A DNA stretch of 9,311 nucleotides from JAUXEH01 sp965602945 (GCA_965602945.1 CBFDBC010000152.1:1-9311); one strand, 5' to 3'; counted from the stretch's first letter, positions 1 through 7,743 are shown. Translations and numbers: made by a program. The notes: generated by a model not told the origin, from the letters alone.

Positions 1-340
1 CGGCAGATTGTTCCCGACTCTGCACCAGGAGTCGAGACAAGCGGTCCTCGCCGAACTCCTCCTCGGCGTCGTTCACGGCCTCGGTGACGCCATCGCTGTA
101 GATGGCGATCAGGTCCCCCGAGGGGGCGATGCTCTGGCTCGTCATGGCACCCAGCAGGCTGTTGAGCACGACGCTGAGGTCGCTGAAGTCACCCGAGTGC
201 GGGAACCCGATGTATGCGAAAGGATCGATGTTTTTTATCGACACTCTGACGTTCTGCAAAGGACCGGCGGTCGTGTGGGCCGCGGTTCCGGCTGACAGTA
301 TGGCGGCTGCGGCGAGTACGGGCAAAAACAGTTTTCTCAT
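1..340 (-). CDS. Partial exported protein: GyrI-like N-terminus running into a SpoIIE/PP2C phosphatase-like tail (possible chimera)
   Basis: The gene starts at the ATG at 340-338 behind a purine-rich GGAGGGG ribosome site and runs off the left edge, leaving 113 codons. Residues 1 to about 21 form a signal peptide (Lys/Arg, then an Ala/Leu-rich core). Residues about 29-82 have the spacing of GyrI-like effector-binding domains: valine-rich strand, 'PFAYIGFPHSG', a short helix, then 'SQSIAPSG' and 'AIY'. From about residue 78 the text changes to 'GDLIAIYSDGVTEA' followed by 'EEEFGEDRL', the classic C-terminal block of SpoIIE/RsbU-type PP2C serine phosphatases, which includes a metal-binding Asp. 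The upstream phosphatase motifs are absent, so this piece cannot be a normal PP2C domain. Families are recognised by eye. Function is unassigned; a contig-end join of two unrelated sequences is a serious alternative to a true fusion. Confidence 0.6.
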   Translation of the reverse strand, partial: MRKLFLPVLAAAAILSAGTAAHTTAGPLQNVRVSIKNIDPFAYIGFPHSGDFSDLSVVLNSLLGAMTSQSIAPSGDLIAIYSDGVTEAVNDAEEEFGEDRLSRLLVQSREQSA

Positions 341-359
341 GATCCCCTCCCGGGCGAGG

Positions 360-405
360 TATTGTCCATTGTCAATAGTTTAGTCGCATACACACACGAA
401 TTCAA
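360..405 (-). promoter_or_regulatory. Candidate promoter and inverted repeat before the partial exported gene
   Basis: Reading the minus strand, TTGAAT (405-400) is followed after 17 bases by TAAACT (382-377), each matching four of six consensus positions. Just downstream, at the expected start of transcription, lies TATTG-N8-CAATA (377-360), a small inverted repeat where an operator could sit. A perfect TTGACA is also embedded here (375-370) but has no -10 box at the right distance. The 86-base gap shows no convincing terminator for the DUF1847 gene. Only sequence resemblance supports this call. Confidence 0.3.
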
Positions 406-426
406 CGAATTTTATCGGGGATGGGA

Positions 427-1092
427 TCACACGAGATCCCTGTGATAGCGGGAATAAAGCGCTATGACAGGGTTGTGCCCGGTGAGGCGGTCCTTGACGA
501 TCAGGGTCGAGACCGGGGCCTTGGAGGCCTGGGTAAACAGCATGTCGTGGCCCACGCACAGCCCGACCAGGAGGTTGAAATCCGTGTTGCTTTGGTTCAG
601 GATCTCCGCCTGGAGCAGGGGATTGCAGGAGGCTTCGAACTTCTTGGGGTCCCGGATCTTGTACCCTTCCGGGATGCCCAGGTCGGTCTTGTCGACGGCG
701 CCGCAGCAGCAGACGACGGAGCTGATCTCAAGGCCGTGGCCCTCCAGGATCGCGGCGGCGCGCGCCGCCTCATCGGCCAGGCCGATGCAGAAGGCCATGC
801 CCAGCTTTTTGGCCTCGATCGCCTCCGCGAAGGCCGCGATCTCCCTTATCCGCGGGCGGATGGGGACGGTCCGGTTCTCCTCCCGGGCGGCCTTCTCGTC
901 GTAGGACCCTTTCTCGGTCAGGGCGCTCTTTATGAAGAAGTCTCGAATCCCGGGATCGGAGTATTTTCCGGCCACCTCTTCCAGCAGGGCCTTGTGATGG
1001 ATCATGGGACAGAAGGCCGGGAGCTTGCTCTCCTCGAAGCTTCCCTGCTTACAGAATTTCGGCGGGCACTTCGCGCATTTCGGGTCGGCCAT
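427..1092 (-). CDS. DUF1847 family cysteine-rich, probable metal-binding protein
   Basis: This complete 221-residue protein matches the DUF1847 family throughout, by recall of its motifs. The N-terminus has a Cys cluster (C6, C9, C14, then C28) suited to binding zinc or an iron-sulfur centre. 'GMAFCIGLADEA' lies at about 98-109, a triple Cys (128-130) in 'VVCCCGAVDK', then 'SCNPLLQAEILN' at 155-166, 'GLCVGHDMLF' at 177-186 and 'VKDRLTGHNP' at 199-208. There is no signal peptide or membrane segment, so it is cytoplasmic. Family members are often annotated as metal-binding proteins, but the biochemical role is unknown. The ATG is 9 bases after the peptidase stop, and its ribosome site GAGGA overlaps that stop codon (TGAGGA), so the two genes are very probably co-transcribed and translationally linked. 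Confidence 0.88.
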   Translation of the reverse strand: MADPKCAKCPPKFCKQGSFEESKLPAFCPMIHHKALLEEVAGKYSDPGIRDFFIKSALTEKGSYDEKAAREENRTVPIRPRIREIAAFAEAIEAKKLGMAFCIGLADEAARAAAILEGHGLEISSVVCCCGAVDKTDLGIPEGYKIRDPKKFEASCNPLLQAEILNQSNTDFNLLVGLCVGHDMLFTQASKAPVSTLIVKDRLTGHNPVIALYSRYHRDLV

Positions 1093-1101
1093 TTCGGATC
1101 C

Positions 1102-3723
1102 TCACTTAGTAGGGTAGAGGTGCTGCCACCACTCCGGCTGTCTTTTGAGCCACTTGTCGAACCAGGCCAGGATGGTCTTTGTCCACAGGATGCGTTTGTT
1201 GTAGTTCAAAATGTGGTGGTCCTGGTCCGCGATCTGTATGTATTCCACTTCCCTTCCCAGCAGCTTCAGGGCCGTGTACAGCTGGGTGCTCTCACCCGGG
1301 GGGACATTGGTGTCCACCGCCCCGTGGAGCAGGAGGAGGGACGTGGAGATCTTGTCGGCGTTGAAGAGCGGGCTCTGGTTCACGTAGAGGTCCTTCCGGT
1401 TCCAGGGGAAGCTGTTGGCGGTGGCAAAGGCGCTGTAGCTGTAGCCCCAGAATCCTTCCCCCCAATAGCTCGATATCGAGCTGATGCCGGCGTGTGCTAT
1501 GGCCGTGGCGAAGAGGTTGGTCCGGGTTTGGAGCAGCATGGTCATGAAACCGCCGTAGGAGGCCCCGATGCAGCCTACCCGCTTGGAATCCACGAAGGGG
1601 TGGTCGTTCAGGAACCTCTGCACGCCCCGGATGATCTCATCCGCGACGATGATGCCCCAGTCGTTGACGTGGCGGGAGGAGAAGGCCTGGCCGAACCCGA
1701 TGGCCCCGCTGGGCTGCATCACATACACGACATAGCCCTGGGCCGCGTAGAGGTTCAGGGGGTAGCGCCCGCCGAAGCTCCGTGTGACGGGCATGGTGCC
1801 CCCGTAGTAGTTCACGATACAGGGGTATGTCTTCTCCGGGTTGAACTCCGGGGGATAGTAGACGCGCCCCTCGATCTCGACCCCCTCCTCATTCTTGAAG
1901 GTCCAGCGCTCCACCTGCCCGAACGTCACGTCGGAGAAGTCTTCGGCCGAGGGATCGGCCAGGACCCGGGTCTGTTCCTTGTTCAGGTTGATGATGTAGG
2001 CCCGCGAGGGGGCGGAGGCGCTCGACCCGACGTAGGCGGCCAGCGGCTCTCTCTCAGCCATGGACAGGCTCTGGACCACGTCCACTTCCGTGGGCATCCG
2101 GGTGAAGAGCTTGCGCTTGGGTTCATACTTGTACAGCCGGACACAGGACCTGTCGGTGGCAACGAAAAACAGGCACTCCGCGTCTTCGCACCAGTAGCCC
2201 TGGTTGATGGCGGGATCGAAATTCAGGGTCAGGGGTTCGACCCCCATGGTTTCCAGGTCCAGGATGTAGGCCTGCGTGTCGTACTCGTTGGGGATCACAC
2301 CCTGGATGACGTCGTGCCCGAGCTCGCCGAAGACGGAGGGCCCGCCCAGGACCAGGAGGCGGTTTTCGTTGGGCAGCCACTGGACGCTGTTCAGCCAGGG
2401 GCCCTGCCACAGCAGCTTGGCCTCGAGCGAATCCAGGTTCAGGGAGTAGAGCTCCGATTTCGAGTAGGGGCGCTGGGTGTAGTCCTCCAGCGTGCGTGTG
2501 AACAGGAGTGTGCCGTCGTTGTGGCTCACGGTGTTCAGATCTGTCGTGAACTCCCCGGCCGTCAGCCGCTGCCGCACGCCGCCCGGGACGGTGATCTTGT
2601 AGAGGAAACTGCGGTCCCTCCAGAAAGGCTGGCGGTCGGCAATGCCCTGCAGCCTCTTGACTCCGGGCGTGTCTTCCTTGCCCTTTTCCGTCACGGAGTA
2701 GATGAGGAATGTGCCGGTGGGAGACCAGGTGTGTGTGCCCAGGTTCTCCAGGTCCCGGACCAGGGGTGTCGTCGTGCCTTCCTCCAGGTCGACCACCCAG
2801 ATCGTGCCCCTGGAGTTGGAGAAGGTCGTGTAGGAGAACATCTGCCCCGCCGGAGACCAGTTCACGCTGGATATGGGGTTCCGGCCTCGGAAGGTGCGGA
2901 TGCGGCGGTACTTGTCGAGTTCGTAGAGCTCGATCCAGCTTTCGGAAGAATTTCCGGGAGGCCGGGTCTGGCGGATGGTCACCGCGGCCATCTCTCCGTC
3001 CGGCGAGATGGAAACACCCACAGCCTTGGGCCCGTCCAGGAGGCGGTGGATGCTCATGGTCTCCGCGGGGTCAAGGACGAGCTTGGGGGGCGGGGCGTTG
3101 TACTGCTCGGCGAAACTCAGGTGGCCGTTCATGTACCAGCCGGAATTGGAGCTGGGGTCATAGGCGGTCTTGATCAGCACCCAGTGTTTGCCGGTCTCGA
3201 GCACCAGGTCGGTGTTGTGGAGTATGCCGCCGTTCTGAGCCCGGCCTTCCTCTGCCCGGTCCACACGGGGTTTGAGCCCGATGACGCTGCCGTCCAGGCA
3301 GATGCGGAAAGCCTGCGGGCTCCTCAGTGTGAGCTTCGCCTTCGTCCACCGCTTGACGTCGACGTAGAATCCGAGGTAGGCGATGGAGGGGCTGTCCGGC
3401 TTCCCGGTCAGCTCGATGCCGTTGTCGCCGGAGGTGACGGTCAGCCACTGGACGGTGCTGCCGTCATGCCAGGTGAAGGCCCGGTCGGCCTGGGGCTTGA
3501 GCTTGTCCATCTCGAGCTGCCGGAACTGGACGAGGCCCTCGATGGCGAAGCCGGTCCGGTATCCCCTGTGCAGGGCCGGGAGCGGGGTCGCGAAGGGTCC
3601 GAGGAGGAACCACTTGTCGATGTTGAGCTGTACGGGCTCGGTCTCGGCGTCCTGGGCTGTGCCCAGGAGCGGGGCGGCCAGCAGAACCAGTATGAGCGAG
3701 TTTCTCAGGATCTTGCGTGTCAT
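1102..3723 (-). CDS. Secreted S9 (prolyl oligopeptidase) family serine peptidase
   Basis: This 873-residue exported peptidase probably cleaves oligopeptides in the periplasm or outside the cell. The start chosen is the ATG at 3723-3721, which begins a clean signal peptide ('MTRKILRNSLILVLLAAP', cut near residue 23) and has GGAAGAG upstream; an in-frame TTG 18 bases earlier is less likely. Residues about 28-215 form an extra region beginning 'DKWFLLGPF', possibly a beta-sandwich. Residues about 220-600 carry PD40/WD40-like propeller repeats such as 'VSISPDGEMAAV', 'VNWSPAGQ' and 'HTWSPTG'. The alpha/beta hydrolase domain covers about 610-873, with the nucleophile in 'GASYGG' (Ser722), Asp804 in 'HGAVDTNVPP' and His836 in 'DQDHHI'. 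All three catalytic residues are present, so the enzyme should be active. Substrate cannot be predicted. It leads an operon with the DUF1847 gene. Confidence 0.93.
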   Translation of the reverse strand: MTRKILRNSLILVLLAAPLLGTAQDAETEPVQLNIDKWFLLGPFATPLPALHRGYRTGFAIEGLVQFRQLEMDKLKPQADRAFTWHDGSTVQWLTVTSGDNGIELTGKPDSPSIAYLGFYVDVKRWTKAKLTLRSPQAFRICLDGSVIGLKPRVDRAEEGRAQNGGILHNTDLVLETGKHWVLIKTAYDPSSNSGWYMNGHLSFAEQYNAPPPKLVLDPAETMSIHRLLDGPKAVGVSISPDGEMAAVTIRQTRPPGNSSESWIELYELDKYRRIRTFRGRNPISSVNWSPAGQMFSYTTFSNSRGTIWVVDLEEGTTTPLVRDLENLGTHTWSPTGTFLIYSVTEKGKEDTPGVKRLQGIADRQPFWRDRSFLYKITVPGGVRQRLTAGEFTTDLNTVSHNDGTLLFTRTLEDYTQRPYSKSELYSLNLDSLEAKLLWQGPWLNSVQWLPNENRLLVLGGPSVFGELGHDVIQGVIPNEYDTQAYILDLETMGVEPLTLNFDPAINQGYWCEDAECLFFVATDRSCVRLYKYEPKRKLFTRMPTEVDVVQSLSMAEREPLAAYVGSSASAPSRAYIINLNKEQTRVLADPSAEDFSDVTFGQVERWTFKNEEGVEIEGRVYYPPEFNPEKTYPCIVNYYGGTMPVTRSFGGRYPLNLYAAQGYVVYVMQPSGAIGFGQAFSSRHVNDWGIIVADEIIRGVQRFLNDHPFVDSKRVGCIGASYGGFMTMLLQTRTNLFATAIAHAGISSISSYWGEGFWGYSYSAFATANSFPWNRKDLYVNQSPLFNADKISTSLLLLHGAVDTNVPPGESTQLYTALKLLGREVEYIQIADQDHHILNYNKRILWTKTILAWFDKWLKRQPEWWQHLYPTK

Positions 3724-3758
3724 GTTTCTCTTCCGCAGCAATCGGGGCTAACAGATAA

Positions 3759-3787
3759 AATATAGCGGAATGAGGAACTAAATTCAA
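3759..3787 (-). promoter_or_regulatory. Sigma-70-like promoter for the S9 peptidase operon
   Basis: On the minus strand TTGAAT (3787-3782) and TATATT (3764-3759) are separated by exactly 17 bases. Transcription would begin near 3752, giving a leader of about 29 bases before the ATG at 3723, room for the GGAAGAG ribosome site. The -35 box lies about 50 bp from the divergent amidohydrolase promoter, so the two could influence each other. Confidence 0.5.
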
Positions 3788-3838
3788 CCGGGGGGGCGGC
3801 CTGCCGGCAAAATCCCTGTGTTGCAGTGGCGTGATTTT

Positions 3839-3847
3839 TGTTATAAT
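3839..3847 (+). promoter_or_regulatory. Extended -10 promoter for the amidohydrolase gene
   Basis: The sequence TGTTATAAT contains a perfect TATAAT (3842-3847) preceded by TG at the extended -10 position. The -35 region is poor: TTGCAG at 3821-3826 gives a short 15-base spacer, and TGTTGC at 3819-3824 gives 17. A consensus extended -10 can work without a good -35. Transcription would start near 3854, about 45 bases before the start codon. Confidence 0.55.
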
Positions 3848-3885
3848 TTTCCATCTGCCCATGCTCCTGAATACGAGGGAATTCC

Positions 3886-3893
3886 AAAGGAGG
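3886..3893 (+). promoter_or_regulatory. Strong ribosome binding site that fixes the amidohydrolase start
   Basis: AAAGGAGG is followed by five bases and then ATG at 3899. It settles the start against an upstream in-frame GTG at 3818, which lies before the promoter and would place 27 residues ahead of the signal peptide. Confidence 0.85.
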
Positions 3894-3898
3894 CCCAC

Positions 3899-5686
3899 AT
3901 GAAACGATCCAGTCTGTCCATAGCCGGGAGTCTCTGTGTTGTCCTGGCGGTCCTGTTCTTTGCAAACTGCGCGGCCGAGGAACCGGTCGAGACCGTCCCC
4001 CCGGCCGACCTGGTCCTGACCAATGCGTTCGTATACACGATGGACGCCGACGCGCCCACGGCGGCGGCAGTGGCGATAACGGGCACCAGGATAACGGCCG
4101 TGTGTCAGACGGCGGAGGAAGCCCGGGAGTACATAGGCGACGCCACACGGGTCATAGATCTCGAGGGTGCTTTCGTGACGCCCGGGATAATCGACGGCCA
4201 CGTCCATTTCAACCGGTCCGGGGAACTGATAAACGATGCCAACCTGATGACCGTGTCGGACGAAGAGGGCCTCCGCGGCGAGATCGCCCGGATCGCGGGG
4301 ATCCTCGATGACGGGGAGTGGATCACGGCCGGGCTCTGGGGCGCCTACGAGCAGTGGGCCCTGGGGGATGCCGGCGAAGAGGGCGGCGGGAAAAACAGGA
4401 AGTGGCGGCCCCACCGGGACATGATCGATGAGCTGAGCCCCGACAACCCCAGCTTCCTGTGCCGCTTCGATTACCGGGAGTGGCTGGCCAACACCGCGGC
4501 CCTGGAAGAGGCCGGGATGGCCGACAAGATCATAAACGGCATGGTGATCGACCGCAGCGGGAGGGCCACGGGGATCATCGAGCGCCCCTCTCCCGCGTAC
4601 GACATGATGAAGAATGCCGTGAAACCCAAATCCCACAAGCGCCTTCTGGACGAGAACCGGGCGGCATTGAAGGCCCTGCGTGAGGCCGGGATCGTTGAGG
4701 TCCACGACATCGAGAAACCGGATCAGACCGCACGCTTCCTGGAGCTCCAGGACAGCGGGGAGCTGACCTGCCGGGTGTGGCTGCGCCCGGACCTGTCGCG
4801 GGGAGCCGAACTCCAGGGCGGGGGTTTCACCATGGGGCTCCACCCCCGGAGCAAACAGGAGGACTCCTGGCTGCGGTACGGGGCCCTCAAGGGATACATC
4901 GACGGCATCATGGGCACGCATGGCGCCCTGTTCTTCGAGCCCTACGACGACCAGCCCCGGAACTTCGGGCACTGGCGGCACCACACGTCGGACGACTCGA
5001 GCCTCAAGGAAGGCAACATGGAGAAGATGTACGGCCTGATCAATGCGGGACTGGATGCCGGCTTCGTGCCCAACGTGCATGCCATCGGGACCCGGGGCGT
5101 GGCCGAGATGCTCGACCTCTATGAGCGGCTCAAGAACGAAGGCAAGGATCTGACCGGCTTCCGGGTCATCCATGCCCAGGTCATCCGGCCGGATGACTTC
5201 CCCCGGTTCAAGGCCCTGGGTGTCATCGCCGAGGTCAACCCCTACCACATCTCCGACGACATGCGCTGGATGGAGGAGAGGATCGGGCACGAGCGCTGCA
5301 AGGGTGCCTACGCCTTCAAGTCGCTGCTGGACAACGGGACCATGCTGAGCTTCGGTTCCGACTGGCCGGGCACCAGCGCCGCGGAATATCACATGCACCC
5401 CAAGTACCTGATCTATGCGGCCGTCTCGCGACAGACCCTCAACGGGATGCCGGAGGAAGGGTGGTTCCCGGAAGAGCGCATCTCCGTCGAGGAGTGCCTC
5501 AAGGCCTACACCATAAACAACGCCTACGCGGCCTTCGAGGACGACATCCGCGGCTCCCTCGTGGAGGGGAAGCTCGCGGACATCACGGTATTCGACCGCA
5601 ACCTGCTCGAGATACCGGCGGCCGAGATCCTCGAGACCGAGGTGCTCTACACCATCATCGACGGCAGGGTCATCTTCGAAAGATAG
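3899..5686 (+). CDS. Exported amidohydrolase, Amidohydro_3 / YtcJ-like
   Basis: This 595-residue metal-dependent hydrolase most resembles YtcJ and N-substituted formamide deformylases, which cleave amide or formamide C-N bonds. Residues 1-24 are a signal sequence ending in 'FFANC'. Cys24 may be lipid-modified, but Asn at -1 is atypical, so lipoprotein status is uncertain. Residues about 36-95 form the small beta domain ('DLVLTNAFVYTMD'), then 'TPGIIDGHVHF' gives the metal-binding His101 and His103. Further likely ligands are Lys331 in 'LKGYIDGIMGTHGA' (the carboxylated-lysine position of the subfamily), His394 in 'VHAIG', His425 in 'VIHAQV' and Asp488 in 'FGSDWPG'. The C-terminus returns to the beta domain with 'GKLADITVFD'. 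All expected metal ligands are present. Substrate is not predictable. It is transcribed divergently from the S9 peptidase and converges with the pilin operon, 12 bases away. Confidence 0.92.
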   Translation: MKRSSLSIAGSLCVVLAVLFFANCAAEEPVETVPPADLVLTNAFVYTMDADAPTAAAVAITGTRITAVCQTAEEAREYIGDATRVIDLEGAFVTPGIIDGHVHFNRSGELINDANLMTVSDEEGLRGEIARIAGILDDGEWITAGLWGAYEQWALGDAGEEGGGKNRKWRPHRDMIDELSPDNPSFLCRFDYREWLANTAALEEAGMADKIINGMVIDRSGRATGIIERPSPAYDMMKNAVKPKSHKRLLDENRAALKALREAGIVEVHDIEKPDQTARFLELQDSGELTCRVWLRPDLSRGAELQGGGFTMGLHPRSKQEDSWLRYGALKGYIDGIMGTHGALFFEPYDDQPRNFGHWRHHTSDDSSLKEGNMEKMYGLINAGLDAGFVPNVHAIGTRGVAEMLDLYERLKNEGKDLTGFRVIHAQVIRPDDFPRFKALGVIAEVNPYHISDDMRWMEERIGHERCKGAYAFKSLLDNGTMLSFGSDWPGTSAAEYHMHPKYLIYAAVSRQTLNGMPEEGWFPEERISVEECLKAYTINNAYAAFEDDIRGSLVEGKLADITVFDRNLLEIPAAEILETEVLYTIIDGRVIFER

Positions 5687-5698
5687 CCCGGCTTTTAT

Positions 5699-6145
5699 CT
5701 ATGTCCCGGAGGGGGGCGGGTCGACCTGCGTGACCTTTATCCGCCCGGAGATGGCCAGGCTCAGCTTGAAGGTCCCCCAGGTATTCGAGACGTGGACCGT
5801 GCACAGGTTCGAGACGGTCCCCACGGGGTAAAAGGTGGGGGTGTTGTTGGCGGCGATGACGGCGCCGTCCACGAAATATTTCGGAGCCTGTTTCCACACA
5901 CTTTGGTTTTTGTCCCAGGTCTCCACCAGATAACCGTCGGCATCGAACCGGAGCCTGACCTTCGTGCCTTCGCAGACGGCCTTGTAGCGGGCAAAGTTCA
6001 TGCGGGAATGGACCTCCCGGACGCTCCTCAGGAGCTTGTATTTGGCCGATGTGCCGCGAAAGGGTACCGCGGCCAGGCCCATGACGATCCCCAGGATCGC
6101 CATGGCGACCAGTGTCTCGATCAATGATATCCCGTCCTGTTTCAT
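5699..6145 (-). CDS. Minor pilin, FimT/GspH-like
   Basis: This 148-residue type IV prepilin-like protein is the last gene of the pilin operon. A short leader 'MKQDG' is followed by 'ISLIETLVAMAILGIV': cleavage by prepilin peptidase after Gly5 leaves Glu at mature position 5, the residue used in pilus assembly. The N-terminal hydrophobic helix spans about 6-28, followed by 'REVHSRMNFARYKAV' and a beta-rich C-terminus, as in FimT and GspH. 'FDADGYLVETWDKNQSVW' resembles the strand pattern of the GspH domain. Its ATG overlaps the stop of the preceding gene as ATGA, which implies translational coupling. FimT/GspH-like proteins sit in the minor pilin complex; FimT in some bacteria binds DNA, but that cannot be inferred here. 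No intrinsic terminator is visible in the 12 bases before the convergent gene end. Confidence 0.85.
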   Translation of the reverse strand: MKQDGISLIETLVAMAILGIVMGLAAVPFRGTSAKYKLLRSVREVHSRMNFARYKAVCEGTKVRLRFDADGYLVETWDKNQSVWKQAPKYFVDGAVIAANNTPTFYPVGTVSNLCTVHVSNTWGTFKLSLAISGRIKVTQVDPPPSGT

Positions 6146-7743
6146 AGCCTCGATCTCCAGAGCGTCACCCGCAGGCCTGTATATATAAGGATAGGATTCC
6201 GGGTGTGCGGGGCGTTGCGGATGCGGTCCTCATCGCCCGCCAGCCGTGTGTCGGGGTGGAGCCGCAGAGAGTTCCCGTTGGCTTCGTAGTCCGAAAAATG
6301 GAGGCTGCCCAGCAGATCCACGGTCCTGCCGCTCCCTTCTATCGTGACGCCCCCCTGGGAGGCGGTCAGGTTGGCCTCGATCTTGAGCTCCACGGGCGCC
6401 CCGGCCCCAATAATGATCTCCCCCTCGCCGGAATCTTCGCCCAGGATGTTTTTACCCGTGGCCAGCAGGTGGAGCTGGGAGTTGGAGTCCTTGAGAAAGG
6501 GGACGCCGTCCTGCCAGGTGACACCCTGCTGCACGATGTGTGAGTCCAAAACGAGCTGATCCGAGCACACGATGGTCAGGTCCACGCCGCTCAGTAAACA
6601 GGGAGCTTCGCTGTCCGGCACCGCCGCCGGCTGCCCGGCCGCGTCCACGATCCCCCCGCTCAGGCTCTCCACACTGCCGTCCACGATGACGATCCCCAGT
6701 GGCGTCAGGTTGAATGTCACCTCGCCCCCGGGGGATATGAAGCGGGTGTGGGACGCAGCCGGATCGTATTTCAATACCCACACGTCCTGGCCCTGGCGGA
6801 AAGCCAGGACCTGATAGTCGTATTCGATGGCCAGGATCATCTGGGTGAGGTCTCCCTGCACATAGACTCCTCCCAGCCCCAGGTGGTCCTGGATCAGGTA
6901 GACCCCCGGGGGGATGGGGTCCGGGCCCGGCGCGAGCCCGATCGCAACCCTCAGCTCGGAGGCGGAAAGGTCCTGCGGCCGGAATATCCCGGTCTTGAGG
7001 GCCTTCTGGATGAGCCCCTCCGCATCCTCGGGGAGCAGCCCCTCCCGATTTACCACGGGGACTGGGGGAGCCTGGGTCTGCCCCCCCCGTTCGATAACAG
7101 TGATGTGGTTCTGTGCCATAAATTCCCCCGGGCTCCGGGTGCCCAGGTCCTTGTCCAGGAGCAGGGGGATGAGAGCCAGGGGGATCCGCCCGGCACGTAT
7201 CCCCAGCTCCGCCGAAAGCTCCGCCTCCCTTTCGGAAGGGGACCTGAGGATCCGGCCCGTGGACTGAACGTCCGTGCCGTACACGGCGGAGAAGTAGGTT
7301 TCGAAGGGTGCGAGCCGGCTCTGGGTGAAAAGGATCCGGCTGTCCCAGGACTGGGATGCGGTCCCGCCCTTGAGGACTATGGGGGTGTTCAGGCCGAGCA
7401 GGGTGTTCACGGCCTGTTTCCCCCGGTTCTGCGCGTCTGCTTCGAGGTTTGCGTACTCACCATCAGTGAGGAGGATCGGGAGCGGGGCGCTTTCGAGTGC
7501 CTCGAGCAGGTGCACGTAGCCTTCCTTGAGGCCGTTCTCGGCGGCATGGTCGATGAGCTCGGCGGTCTTCTTGTGGGCCGTCAAACGCATGTGCACATTG
7601 GAGAGGTAGATGATGCCCAACCCGATGGTGGTGAAGACCACGGCCAGGAATGCGGCCAGCAGTGTTGCGACGCCTTTTGCGGGTTTCCGCGGACTACTGA
7701 AGGCCCGCCAGGACCAGGTTTTTGGGCCGAATGGAAAACGCAT
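6142..7743 (-). CDS. Large PilX/GspK-like minor pilin
   Basis: This 533-residue protein starts at the ATG at 7743-7741, seven bases after a good AAGGAG site; this start overlaps the upstream pilin gene by 50 bases. The 24-residue leader ends 'RKPAKG', followed by a hydrophobic helix 'VATLLAAFLAVVFTTIGLGI' and the helical stretch 'HKKTAELIDHAAENGLKEG'. Mature position 5 is Leu, not Glu, as in PilX and GspK tip subunits, so it is inferred to sit at the pilus or pseudopilus tip. The remainder, about 470 residues, is beta-rich and much longer than classical PilX. From about residue 290 it has blocks such as 'GVYVQGDLTQMILAI' and a hydrophobic, Gly-rich 'GEGEIIIGAG', resembling the C-terminal parts of large pilus-assembly proteins annotated DUF4900, though I cannot confirm that domain. 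It has no visible von Willebrand A fold. The exact role is inferred from N-terminus and operon. Confidence 0.75.
   Translation of the reverse strand: MRFPFGPKTWSWRAFSSPRKPAKGVATLLAAFLAVVFTTIGLGIIYLSNVHMRLTAHKKTAELIDHAAENGLKEGYVHLLEALESAPLPILLTDGEYANLEADAQNRGKQAVNTLLGLNTPIVLKGGTASQSWDSRILFTQSRLAPFETYFSAVYGTDVQSTGRILRSPSEREAELSAELGIRAGRIPLALIPLLLDKDLGTRSPGEFMAQNHITVIERGGQTQAPPVPVVNREGLLPEDAEGLIQKALKTGIFRPQDLSASELRVAIGLAPGPDPIPPGVYLIQDHLGLGGVYVQGDLTQMILAIEYDYQVLAFRQGQDVWVLKYDPAASHTRFISPGGEVTFNLTPLGIVIVDGSVESLSGGIVDAAGQPAAVPDSEAPCLLSGVDLTIVCSDQLVLDSHIVQQGVTWQDGVPFLKDSNSQLHLLATGKNILGEDSGEGEIIIGAGAPVELKIEANLTASQGGVTIEGSGRTVDLLGSLHFSDYEANGNSLRLHPDTRLAGDEDRIRNAPHTRNPILIYTGLRVTLWRSRL

Noticed and set aside
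3724..3741. In-frame TTG start six codons upstream for the S9 peptidase
   Set aside because: The ATG at 3723 gives a normal signal peptide and has a better-placed purine-rich site.
421..3765. Plus-strand open frame of 1114 codons, antisense to the DUF1847 and S9 peptidase genes
   Set aside because: It spans two well-supported genes on the other strand, has no family motif and has low-complexity Val/Gly/Leu/Asp-rich content. Long antisense open frames are common in GC-rich coding DNA.
3818..3898. Upstream GTG start that would extend the amidohydrolase by 27 residues
   Set aside because: It lies upstream of the extended -10 promoter, has no ribosome site and would bury the signal sequence; the ATG at 3899 has AAAGGAGG.
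3464..5398. Minus-strand open frame of 644 codons opposite the amidohydrolase
   Set aside because: It is antisense to a gene with a strong ribosome site and a full set of catalytic motifs, crosses the promoter region and the start of the S9 gene, and has no recognisable domain.
5687..5698. Possible bidirectional terminator between the convergent amidohydrolase and fimT-like genes
   Set aside because: Only AGATA/TATCT arms flank an 11-base loop around GCCCGGCTTTT; the stem is too weak to call.
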